Assembly (NCBI GenBank): GCA_902781045.1
Contig: CACZHT010000014.1
Span: 1-64,000, forward strand
Direction of reading: 5' to 3'
DNA length: 64,000 nt
Source of the DNA: an uncultured Bacteroidales bacterium
GTDB lineage: Bacteria > Bacteroidota > Bacteroidia > Bacteroidales > Muribaculaceae
The position numbers and the translations under genes are program-made. The notes beneath the pieces were generated by a model. The model did not search any database. It saw only the letters and a program-made list of their open reading frames with translations, and was not told the DNA's origin. This document shows, one piece after another, positions 56,801 to 64,000 of this stretch (position 1 is the first letter of the stretch; each line of letters starts with the position of its first letter).

Positions 56801-57323
56801 CGTCGGCAGCTCGGCCAAGTTGGTGCTGGACGCCGGCAAGACCAACTACACTCAGATACGCAATTACCTCAGCCTGGGCGATGGCGGCAAGACACTGCAA
56901 CTGCACTTCCCGCTGGCCGGCCTCAGCGCAGGACGCCACACGTTGACACTGACCGTGCAGGACGTGGCCGGCAACATGACTGAGCGGACCATCGCGTTCA
57001 TGGTGGCCGGACAGAGCAGCGTCTCGCTCAAAGCCGACGAGCTGGTAGCCATTAGTCAGGCCACCGTCGACCTGGACGAGAGCGACTTGCCCAGCACACC
57101 GGCCATGACGCTCAAGGTGGTGGACAACAAGGGGCAACTGGTGTGGAGCACGACAACAAGCTCGCTGCCCTGTACCTGGGACCTGACCAACGCCCTAGGC
57201 CAACGTGTGCCCGCCGGACTATACAAAATGTTCGGACAGTATAACGATGGCACCAACTACGGTGGCACCAACATCCTGCCAGTCATCGTGATGGACCCAG
57301 TGACACAAGCACAGCAGAACTGA
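53859..57323 (+). CDS. PorU-like C25 cysteine peptidase, paralogue 2
   Basis: 1154 residues from the ATG at 53859; the frame is open upstream into the FAH-like gene, but in a non-homologous phase. Signal peptide cleaved near GHAF. N-terminal segment STGKWVKIAIPADGIYQITAEQLSQMGFGDPSQVQIYGQGG mirrors porU. The C25 core (~440-780) has His653 in VGHAN and Cys686 (preceded by Cys685) in TACCDV. Ends with a shorter CTD-like sandwich (LVWSTTTSSLPCTWDLTNALGQRVPAGLY) and an unusual tail VIVMDPVTQAQQN instead of the usual Lys-rich CTD end. Both dyad residues are present, so activity is likely. It is the first of three tandem paralogues after the FAH-like gene. Confidence 0.8.
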   Translation: MRKKFNLSLLVTAVLAMNIMPGHAFSPDRFANKSILSTGKWVKIAIPADGIYQITAEQLSQMGFGDPSQVQIYGQGGHAISEVLSANFIDDLTAVPITVSHDKVIFYAQGTVGKVMRNASTSWPYYTRTRNAYANQGYYFITETTSQRRVNTQAALQPGTTQVTSSYDMILHESELTSLGLTGKDLMGESILKDTVHIPCKMPNRCDSAIVFSIRAAAHASQARVYTYASFTTRDTTVSLDFTADESTIWYVEKDDVQRHFNPALPTRVFNIDETADSGILNIWLYNKSGVPVKLANLDYATVTYKHTNSYASQEASSFNMGYPMLGDTVQVVMPGTGSETLVWNVTNPLNVTQMNLSAVVDGQGQTVGMGFTPGQCSSPTEFVAFNPSLTLNEISGFEPVANQNLHGLSTPDMLIVTNAYFMPEAERLAQMHRDHDGMTVHVVDQEQVFNEFSSGTPDAMGIRLLCKMFYDRNSSKFKNLLMFGPASYDFRGLTSNKANRVIAYVSNNSATDEESYTTDDFFGVLADNTGSSLHEENLNLGIGRMTPTDLVQARQNVDKVMHYILAPDYGPWRNHYTLWADAGTQSNRDVDLHSLQAERIGNIIEDELMVPMVTDKAYVDMFPRTGQISEEARRHVAESLSSGQYYGTYVGHANTKSLTSSRMWTLANVLNQSYDHLPIFMTACCDVARFDGNDQGIAEIMFHQPNGGAIALLTSSREVEATRNDNLNQAFTRSMFSYNNTGRMTTLGEAYRKAKNLMLTLPNSKTQDRLNKMSFLLLGDPAMEVNYPKPLFTITRVNGVDMTDAATPLLAPMQQVTVEAEVMLEGTNEINTAFNGDATLSIYDVKQLYKHATFTSLSLENDLFYPRDLLVEVQGRVTGGRFTGTAVMPRYIKAKAGEQLAIHVYAHQDNSDQMVNGATTQVKAETYDPEIAVQDNAAPVIETMYLNELKAFEQGVAVAANSTLHVTATDDVAFNNQSMGVGSSAKLVLDAGKTNYTQIRNYLSLGDGGKTLQLHFPLAGLSAGRHTLTLTVQDVAGNMTERTIAFMVAGQSSVSLKADELVAISQATVDLDESDLPSTPAMTLKVVDNKGQLVWSTTTSSLPCTWDLTNALGQRVPAGLYKMFGQYNDGTNYGGTNILPVIVMDPVTQAQQN

Positions 57324-57394
57324 CTGAGCTGTCCATCCATCGACCATAAACAATATTGAAGCAAACAAAAATTGGATTATCCTTTTCTCTGAAT

Positions 57395-60300
57395 ATGAAC
57401 AAGACAGTCATCAAACAAGCAGTCTGCGCCATGATTGCGGCAAGTGCCGCAATGGGGGCACAAGCACTCGATGCCAACCACTTCGCACAGTCGTCGCGGC
57501 TGGCTCAAGGCCATTGGGTCAAAGTTGCCGTCACCCAGACAGGCATGTACGAGATTGACCGGCAACAGCTGGCCGAGATGGGCTTCAGCGACCCGAGCCG
57601 CGTCAAGGTCTATGGATATGGAGGCAAGATGTTGAGCGAAATCCTGACCGAGGATCTGCCCGACGACTTGCAACAAGTGCCGGCATTGAGACTGTCCGAC
57701 AAAATCTGCTTCTATGGCGTGGGCAACGTGTCGGTCACGCTCCAGAACGACGACGACTACCCCATTTTTGCCCGTGAGCGCAACACCTACAGTCTGCAGG
57801 GCTACTACTTCCTGACCGACCAAGACACCGAGCCGGCACTGGATGCCGCCCAGCTGCCCTATAACGAGGCCACCGACGAGCGCCTGGACTGGAGCTACGA
57901 CTACTATCTGCACGAGAGCGAGCTGCGGTCGCTCTCGTTCACCGGCAGTGAGCTGCTGGGCGAAGACATCACCCAAGGACAGCGCACATTCCCCTTCGAG
58001 CTGATCAATGCCAGCAGTGACACGACTTACCTGACGACGTGCATCGCGTCGAAGATTGTGCGCATCTCTGCCACCGACGATTCGAGCAACATACAAGGGC
58101 AGTTCCACTGCCAGCTCACAAGCGGCGGAATCACCACCGAAGTGCCCTACACCTCAACCTCGGGGCGCATCAAGGGCTGTGTCAAGGACTACACGTTCTA
58201 TGAGTCGGGCAGCGGCACCGAGATGGCCGTGCTGAATTCGCGGCAAGGCGGCACGTTGCGTTACAACGTGGTCGAGACCACCGGCAAAGGCGTGATGCAA
58301 GTGTCGCTGCTCGACTACTTCATCATCACCTATGCCCACCACAACACCCTGACCGGGCAGCCCACCGCACAGTGCCAGATGAGCTACCCCCTGACCCATG
58401 ACAATCAGCTGGTGCAAGTGCAGGGTGCCCAGCATGTGTGGGATGTCACCGAGCCCACCCAGCCTGGCTCGATGCAGCTCAAGGACGGCGACAACGGCAC
58501 AGTGAGCTTCACCCCCGGCTCGCACGAGACTCCACGCCAGTATGTGGCCTTCGACCCCAATGGCACACTGCTCAAGGTCGACAGCTATCAGCAAGTGGCC
58601 AACCAGAACCTGCATGCACTGGCCGTGCCCGACCTGCTCATCATCACCACCGGCACCCTGCTGGAGCAGGGCGAGCGCATCGCGCAACTGCACCGCCAGC
58701 ACGACGGCATGGACGTGACAGTGGTCGACCACGAACAGGTGTACAACGAGTTCTCCAGCGGCACCCCCAGCGCCATGGCCTATCGCCTGCTGTGCAAGAT
58801 GTTCTATGACCGTAATCACACCAAGTTCAAGAATCTGCTGCTGCTGGGTCCGTCGAGCTTCGACAACCGCGGCATCGTCACCAACAAGAAAGAGCGGCTC
58901 ATGTGCTACGAGACTGCAATGAGCAACTATGACGACAACAGCCATGTGATTGAAGACTTCTTCGGCTATCTACTGGACAATTCGGGCCTGGTCATCTCGT
59001 CCGACCAGTTGCAGATTGGCATCGGGCGCATCCCGTCATCCAGCCTGAGCGAGGCCAAGAGCGATGTGGACAAGCTCTATGAATATGTGCTCTCGCCCAA
59101 CTATGGCGTGTGGCGCAACAACTACTGCCTCTGGGCCGAGAAGAGCAACGAAAGAGAGAACAAGCTGCACGAGAAGCAAGCCGACGGCATCGGACACATC
59201 CTGACAAACAGCCTGAACGTCAAGATGATGGCTGATCGCGCATTTGTGGGCATGTTCCCGCCCGAGGTGTCCGAGACGTTCAAGGAAGAAGATAAGCGTG
59301 CCTCAACCCAGGGCCGCAAGCACATCCAAGAGATGCTCAACGAGGGGCAGTACTTCGGCACCTACGTCGGCCACGCCGGTTCCAACTCATTCACCCACTC
59401 CGGACTGTGGCGCTCGTTGGATGTCGACAACAACACCTACTCGCACTGGCCCATCTTCACCACCGCATGCTGCGACGTGGCCCGGTTTGACAGTGACCAC
59501 CAGGGCATTGCCGAGCTCATGCTGCACAAGCGCAACGGCGGTGCCATCGCACTGTTCACCACGGCGCGCCAGGTCTATGCCAACAGCAATGACTTCCTCA
59601 ACCGCGCTTTCACCAAGGCGATGTTCAGCTACGACACCAACAAGCAGATGCCCACCCTGGGCGAGGCTTACCGGCAGGCCAAGCTAGCCTACGGCCGTGC
59701 CAGCAACTCCAACAAGCTGAACTTCTTGTTGCTAGGCGATCCGGCGCTGAAGGTCAACTACCCCAAGCCGCTGTTCGTTGTCACCAAGCTCAACGGCACC
59801 GTCCTGACCCCAACCGACACAGTCACAGTGAGGCCACTGCAGAGGCTGGAAGTGGAGGCGCAGGTCATCAAAGAAGACGACCCGACACGAGCCAACACAG
59901 CCTTTAACGGCGACGCCACCCTGTCGGTCTACGACATCAAGCGCGAGTTCATGACGGTCAACGGCACCGGCGACTATGAGGGCGAGACACACACGGTCTA
60001 CTATCCTCAAGAACTCATCGCACGTGTCACCGGTCGGGTGACAGACGGCATCTTCCGAGGCTCGGTGGTGATTCCACGCTACGAGCGGTCGCAGGGCGGC
60101 GTCTGCACAATCAGTGTCTATGCCCACCAAGACGGCACCGAAGAGATGGTCAACGGACTGACCGAACAGCTGATCATTGCCCCCTACAACGGGGTCAACA
60201 CCGTTCAGGATACCCAGGCTCCCACCATCGAGACGATGTTTCTCAACGAGCAAGAGAGCTTTGCCGCCAGTGCCCAGGTGGGCTCCGAGGCCACGCTCTA

Positions 60301-60853
60301 TGTGCGCGCCACCGATGACACAGGATTCAACGTGCAGCAGCAACCTCTGGGTCAGGGCATGACCCTGCGGCTGGACAACGGCAAGACAAGCTACAATCTG
60401 GTCAAGAACCACGTCACACTGGCCGACGAGGGCCGCACCATGACCATAGCCATGCCACTGACGGAACTCACCGCCGGACGGCACACACTGGACTTCAGTG
60501 TGGCCGATGTATGCGGCAACCGCACCAGCCACTCCATCTCGTTTGTCGTCACCTCATGCAACGACATTGCACTGGCTGCGACCGAGCAGGCCAGCTATGA
60601 GCAGGCCGAGATTGACCTGGTCGCCTATGCACTGAACGAGACTCCGAGTGTCAATGTCAAGGTTACCAACACCAAGGGCGAGCTGGTGTGGTCGACAAGC
60701 ACCAGCACATTTCCATGCACCTGGAACCTGACCGACAACCAGGGGCAACGCGTCGCCCCTGGCTTGTACAAGATTCATGGCAACTATGAGAACAACGAAG
60801 GCTATGGTGGCTCCAACATCATCAACTTTGTGGTTCTCAACCCGCTGCAATAG
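57395..60853 (+). CDS. PorU-like C25 cysteine peptidase, paralogue 3
   Basis: 1152 residues from the ATG at 57395. Signal peptide (MNKTVIKQAVCAMIAASAAMG...). Same layout as paralogue 2: LAQGHWVKVAVTQTGMYEI and MGFSDPSRVKVYGYGGKML in the N-terminal domain, C25 core with His660 in VGHAG and Cys693 in TACCDV, then sandwich domains ending GGSNIINFVVLNPLQ. The segment around RLLCKMFYDRN is nearly identical at DNA level in paralogues 2-4 (for example CTGCTGTGCAAGATGTTC), which points to recent duplication or gene conversion. The gap to paralogue 2 is 71 bp. Confidence 0.8.
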   Translation: MNKTVIKQAVCAMIAASAAMGAQALDANHFAQSSRLAQGHWVKVAVTQTGMYEIDRQQLAEMGFSDPSRVKVYGYGGKMLSEILTEDLPDDLQQVPALRLSDKICFYGVGNVSVTLQNDDDYPIFARERNTYSLQGYYFLTDQDTEPALDAAQLPYNEATDERLDWSYDYYLHESELRSLSFTGSELLGEDITQGQRTFPFELINASSDTTYLTTCIASKIVRISATDDSSNIQGQFHCQLTSGGITTEVPYTSTSGRIKGCVKDYTFYESGSGTEMAVLNSRQGGTLRYNVVETTGKGVMQVSLLDYFIITYAHHNTLTGQPTAQCQMSYPLTHDNQLVQVQGAQHVWDVTEPTQPGSMQLKDGDNGTVSFTPGSHETPRQYVAFDPNGTLLKVDSYQQVANQNLHALAVPDLLIITTGTLLEQGERIAQLHRQHDGMDVTVVDHEQVYNEFSSGTPSAMAYRLLCKMFYDRNHTKFKNLLLLGPSSFDNRGIVTNKKERLMCYETAMSNYDDNSHVIEDFFGYLLDNSGLVISSDQLQIGIGRIPSSSLSEAKSDVDKLYEYVLSPNYGVWRNNYCLWAEKSNERENKLHEKQADGIGHILTNSLNVKMMADRAFVGMFPPEVSETFKEEDKRASTQGRKHIQEMLNEGQYFGTYVGHAGSNSFTHSGLWRSLDVDNNTYSHWPIFTTACCDVARFDSDHQGIAELMLHKRNGGAIALFTTARQVYANSNDFLNRAFTKAMFSYDTNKQMPTLGEAYRQAKLAYGRASNSNKLNFLLLGDPALKVNYPKPLFVVTKLNGTVLTPTDTVTVRPLQRLEVEAQVIKEDDPTRANTAFNGDATLSVYDIKREFMTVNGTGDYEGETHTVYYPQELIARVTGRVTDGIFRGSVVIPRYERSQGGVCTISVYAHQDGTEEMVNGLTEQLIIAPYNGVNTVQDTQAPTIETMFLNEQESFAASAQVGSEATLYVRATDDTGFNVQQQPLGQGMTLRLDNGKTSYNLVKNHVTLADEGRTMTIAMPLTELTAGRHTLDFSVADVCGNRTSHSISFVVTSCNDIALAATEQASYEQAEIDLVAYALNETPSVNVKVTNTKGELVWSTSTSTFPCTWNLTDNQGQRVAPGLYKIHGNYENNEGYGGSNIINFVVLNPLQ

Positions 60854-60874
60854 CCGCCAAAGCGCAAGTTGCGA

Positions 60875-60902
60875 GATTGTAATTCTTGATTCTTAATTCT
60901 AA
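60875..60902. repeat. Heptanucleotide tandem array, 4 units
   Basis: Units GATTGTA, ATTCTTG, ATTCTTA, ATTCTAA, 13 nt before the ATG of the next C25 gene. It lies in the 62-bp gap between paralogues 3 and 4. Confidence 0.65.
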
Positions 60903-60915
60903 ATTAAATCGTAGG

Positions 60916-63900
60916 ATGACTAAATCACACATTTTGGGTTGGGCAACTGCTCTAGCCTTAGCTGTTGTGCCTCAGGTGGCCAATGCCCTGCCCTCGTCAC
61001 ACTTCACCACGCAGTCGAAGTTGGCGAAAGGGCATTGGGTAAAGGTAGCCGTCACACAGAGTGGCATCTACCAGATTACCCTTGCCCAGTTGCAGCAGAT
61101 GGGATTCAGCAACCCAAGCAACATACAGGTCTACGGCTATGGTGGAGTGATGCTGAGTCAGGTGCTCACATCCGACCTGCCCGATGACCTCAAGCAGGTG
61201 CCGGTGTTGCGCCGGAGCGACAAGATTTGCTTCTATGCCTCAGGCACAACCCAACTGACCCTGTCTGACCAACCCAACCCGCACTACACACGCCAGCTGA
61301 ACACCTACAGCACCAAGGCCTACTACTTCATCACCGAGTCGGCCACCAACAGCGTCACGCCATCGACAGTAGCCTTCCATGCTCCAACCTCGCCCGTCAA
61401 TATCGACACGAGCCTGGACGCCCTGCTGCACGAGCAAGAGAAAATGTCGGTGGCTTTCACCGGCAGCGAGCTGCTGGGTGAAGACCTGATGAATGCCAAC
61501 CACCGGCTGGACTTCACGCTCATCAACCCCAGCGACAAGCAGCTGGGCCTGACCAGCCGCGTAGCCGCCAAGGTGGTCAGGAAAGACCAGAAGAGCACAG
61601 TGAGTGTGAGCGGGAGCTTCTCTTGCCAGCTGACCGTGGCCGGACAGACCATCAATGTGCCCTACAGCACAATAGCAAGCAACATCATAGGCTGCACGAG
61701 CGACTACACCTACTATCAGGCCAACACCAATGCCGACCAGAACACGATGTGGGTCGAATTGCCCGACACGTGCCATGCCGGCTCGTTGCACTATGGCCTG
61801 ACCGTCAAGCCCAGCGAAGAACACGCCCTGCTGCACCTCTTCAATCTGGACTACTTCATCGCCACCTATAACCACTACAACCGTCTGGACGGCTATGCGG
61901 GCGCACAATGCCCCATCGGGCTGGTCAGCTCGACAGCCGACCATGTGGTGCGCATCGAGGGGACCGACCTGGTGGTGTGGAACGTGACCACTCCCACCCA
62001 GCCCGTGCAGATGCGCACCCGCAATGCCGGCGGCTACACACAGTTCACCCCTGGCAACGTGGCATCACCGCAACAGTACATCGCCTTTGCGCCCAGTGCC
62101 ACACTGCTCGAGATTGACAGTTTTGAGGCCATCCCCAACCAGAACCTGCATGGTCTGGCAGTTCCTGACATGCTCATCATCACCCACCACGAGTTTATGG
62201 CGCAAGCCGAACGCGTGGCACAGATGCACCGCCAGTACGACGGCATGGACGTGCTGGTGCTGGACCAGAATCAAGTGTTCAACGAGTTCTCGGCCGGAAC
62301 CCCCGACGCTATGGCCATACGCCTGCTGTGCAAGATGTTCTATGACCGCAATGACAGCAAGTTCAAGTACCTGCTGGTGTTCGGCAATCTGAGCTTTGAC
62401 AACCGCGGCCTGGTCACCGGCAAGCAGAACCGTGTCATCAGTTATGTCGCCAGCGTGAGCCATAACGAGGATGCCAGCTATATCAACGATGACTTCTACG
62501 GCTATCTGCAGGACAACTCGGGACAAAAATTGTCGGCCGACCGTCTGTGCATCGGCATCGGCCACATGCCCGTAGCCAACGCGACCGAGGCCAGCGAGGC
62601 CGTCGACAAGCTGCAAGAATATGTCTACTCGACCGACTACGGTGCCTGGCGCAACAACTACAGCCTGTGGGCTGAGAACAGCTCGTTCAAGAAAGAGGGC
62701 GAAATCAGCATCTGGAGGATGGACACCATCCAGAACTCGTCAGGCCCGGACACTATCGTCCGTGTCAAGACCGACTCGGTCTTTCAGCTGCATGAGTCGC
62801 ATGCGGCGGGTATAGGCTACATCATCGACAACGATTGCAAGACACAGATGGTTCGCGACATGGCCTTCGTGTGCATGTTCCCACAGAACCCGGCCGAAGC
62901 GTTCAAGGAAGAAGCCAAACGCACCTCGACCGAGGCCAAGCGGCACATCAAGGAGATGTTCAGCGAGGGGCAGTACTTTGCCACCTACGTCGGTCATGCC
63001 GGAGCCAACGGCTTCTCGGCCTCCAGCCTGTGGACATCCAACGATGTGCTGAACACCCCCTACCCTCGCTTGCCCATCATGTCCACGGCATGCTGCGATG
63101 TGGCACGCTTCGACAGTGACCACCGCGGCATCTGCGAGCTGATGTTCCACAAGCGCGACGGCGGAGCCATCGCCCTGTTCACCACCACACGCCAGGTGCT
63201 GGCCAACCTGAACGATGACATCAACCGAGCGTTCACAACGGCTATGTTCAGCTACAACAAGAAGGGTTCCATGCCCCGACTGGGCGACTGCTACCGAGAG
63301 GCAAAGAACTATACCGAGTCGCCCAACACCAACAAGTTCCACTGGGTGCTGCTGGGCGATCCGGCATTGCGCATCAACTATCCCAAACCGCTGTTCAACA
63401 TCACAGCCATCAATGGCATCCAGTTACACTCGGGAAGGGCCATCAGTGCGGCTCCATTGCAGCAAGTCACCATCGAGGCACAGGTCATGCAAGAGGGCAA
63501 TCCCAACAAGGTCAACACGGCCTTTAACGGCGACGCCACCATCACCATCTATGACATCGAACGCACATGCCTGAAATATATGAAGGGCACGGGTGCGCAT
63601 GCTCGCGACACCATGACACTCGACTACCCGCGCGAGAAGCTGGTGCAAGTCACTGGCCGCGTGGTGGGAGGCAAGTTCCGCGGCAGTGTGGTGATGCCAC
63701 AGTATGCCCGCACAGTGGCCAACAACGAGAACGAGGTGGCCAGCCATCCGATGGTGGTGTCGGTCTATGCACACGAGGACGGCACTGATCAGATGGTCAA
63801 CGGACTCTACAGCCAGCTGCGCAAGGCCAATTACAACGCCTCGGTGGCGGTGACCGACCATGAGAGTCCCATCATCCAAGCCATGTTCCTGAACAACGAA

Positions 63901-64000
63901 CAAGAGTTTGCGGCCAACGCCACTGTGGGCACCGAGGCGACACTCTATATCCGCGCCACCGACAACACCGCATTCAACACCCAGCAACTGGGCATGGGGC
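60916..64000 (+). CDS. PorU-like C25 cysteine peptidase, paralogue 4 (cut by window end)
   Basis: At least 1028 residues; the frame is open to the last base and the C-terminus lies beyond the window. Signal peptide (MTKSHILGWATALALAVV, ending near NALPSS). N-terminal motif LAKGHWVKVAVTQSGIYQIT, as in the others. C25 core with His694 in VGHAG and Cys727 in TACCDVARF. Paralogue-specific insertion of about 30 residues near 590-620 (between AENSS and QLHESHAAG, including WRMDTIQNSSGPDTI). The sequence ends in the region TDNTAFNTQQLGMG, equivalent to residue ~985 of paralogue 3, so ~170 residues are missing. It starts 62 bp after paralogue 3. Confidence 0.8.
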   Translation, partial: MTKSHILGWATALALAVVPQVANALPSSHFTTQSKLAKGHWVKVAVTQSGIYQITLAQLQQMGFSNPSNIQVYGYGGVMLSQVLTSDLPDDLKQVPVLRRSDKICFYASGTTQLTLSDQPNPHYTRQLNTYSTKAYYFITESATNSVTPSTVAFHAPTSPVNIDTSLDALLHEQEKMSVAFTGSELLGEDLMNANHRLDFTLINPSDKQLGLTSRVAAKVVRKDQKSTVSVSGSFSCQLTVAGQTINVPYSTIASNIIGCTSDYTYYQANTNADQNTMWVELPDTCHAGSLHYGLTVKPSEEHALLHLFNLDYFIATYNHYNRLDGYAGAQCPIGLVSSTADHVVRIEGTDLVVWNVTTPTQPVQMRTRNAGGYTQFTPGNVASPQQYIAFAPSATLLEIDSFEAIPNQNLHGLAVPDMLIITHHEFMAQAERVAQMHRQYDGMDVLVLDQNQVFNEFSAGTPDAMAIRLLCKMFYDRNDSKFKYLLVFGNLSFDNRGLVTGKQNRVISYVASVSHNEDASYINDDFYGYLQDNSGQKLSADRLCIGIGHMPVANATEASEAVDKLQEYVYSTDYGAWRNNYSLWAENSSFKKEGEISIWRMDTIQNSSGPDTIVRVKTDSVFQLHESHAAGIGYIIDNDCKTQMVRDMAFVCMFPQNPAEAFKEEAKRTSTEAKRHIKEMFSEGQYFATYVGHAGANGFSASSLWTSNDVLNTPYPRLPIMSTACCDVARFDSDHRGICELMFHKRDGGAIALFTTTRQVLANLNDDINRAFTTAMFSYNKKGSMPRLGDCYREAKNYTESPNTNKFHWVLLGDPALRINYPKPLFNITAINGIQLHSGRAISAAPLQQVTIEAQVMQEGNPNKVNTAFNGDATITIYDIERTCLKYMKGTGAHARDTMTLDYPREKLVQVTGRVVGGKFRGSVVMPQYARTVANNENEVASHPMVVSVYAHEDGTDQMVNGLYSQLRKANYNASVAVTDHESPIIQAMFLNNEQEFAANATVGTEATLYIRATDNTAFNTQQLGMG

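Overview
The window is chromosomal DNA from a Bacteroidales bacterium. The evidence is an outer-membrane LptD of the Bacteroidetes type, PorV and PorU of the type IX secretion system (T9SS), the TamA-like lipoprotein TamL, DUF5106 and DUF6624 proteins, an 11-gene NADH dehydrogenase-like complex lacking NuoE/F/G, a fused NuoCD, and Bacteroidetes-style TAnnTTTG promoter elements. I do not assign a family. There are no rRNA or tRNA genes, insertion sequences, prophage or CRISPR arrays that I can see.

Layout. 1-6103 (minus strand): lptD, an N-acetylmuramoyl-L-alanine amidase with a propeller-like N-terminus, and an unknown secreted protein. 6260-23744 (minus): one very long respiratory gene train, transcribed nuoA-nuoB-nuoCD-nuoH-atpDCBEFHAG-nuoIJKLMN, so a complete F-type ATP synthase operon sits inside the complex I operon; it starts at a likely promoter near 23740 and ends at a strong hairpin/U-tract terminator near 6280. 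23891-26749 (plus): a ThrE-type exporter and a DUF6624 lipoprotein. 26763-33344 (minus): ispF, porV, then a tightly packed operon of a HAD phosphatase, a SufT-like protein, lpxH, ispD and recG. 33512-44045 (plus): DUF5106 protein, DoxX, mnmA, bifunctional nuclease, nucleoside-type MFS permease, rsmE, kdsA, a TPR protein and tamL. 44107-49508 (minus): two ABC-2 permeases, an HlyD adaptor and a TolC channel (an export machine with no ATPase gene beside it), plus a 59-residue lipoprotein-like ORF. 49690-64000 (plus): porU, a degenerate fumarylacetoacetate-hydrolase-like gene, and three further full-size PorU-like C25 cysteine peptidases in tandem, the last cut by the window edge.

How it fits together. 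Many genes serve the cell envelope: LPS (lptD, lpxH, kdsA), outer-membrane assembly (tamL), isoprenoid precursors (ispD, ispF), wall hydrolysis (amidase) and T9SS export and anchoring (porV, porU and its paralogues). The most unusual protein-coding feature is the four-member C25 peptidase array: all members keep the His/Cys dyad, and the FAH-like protein between them has lost the metal-binding residues of its family.

The most unusual DNA feature is a family of short tandem arrays with a constant 7-bp period but different unit sequences. At least eleven are present, mostly at gene junctions and often beginning at a stop codon. One lies inside the tamL reading frame and encodes the hydrophobic core of its lipoprotein signal peptide. 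A second repeat family shares the core AGAACCGTCCC inside different inverted-repeat stems and resembles REP elements.
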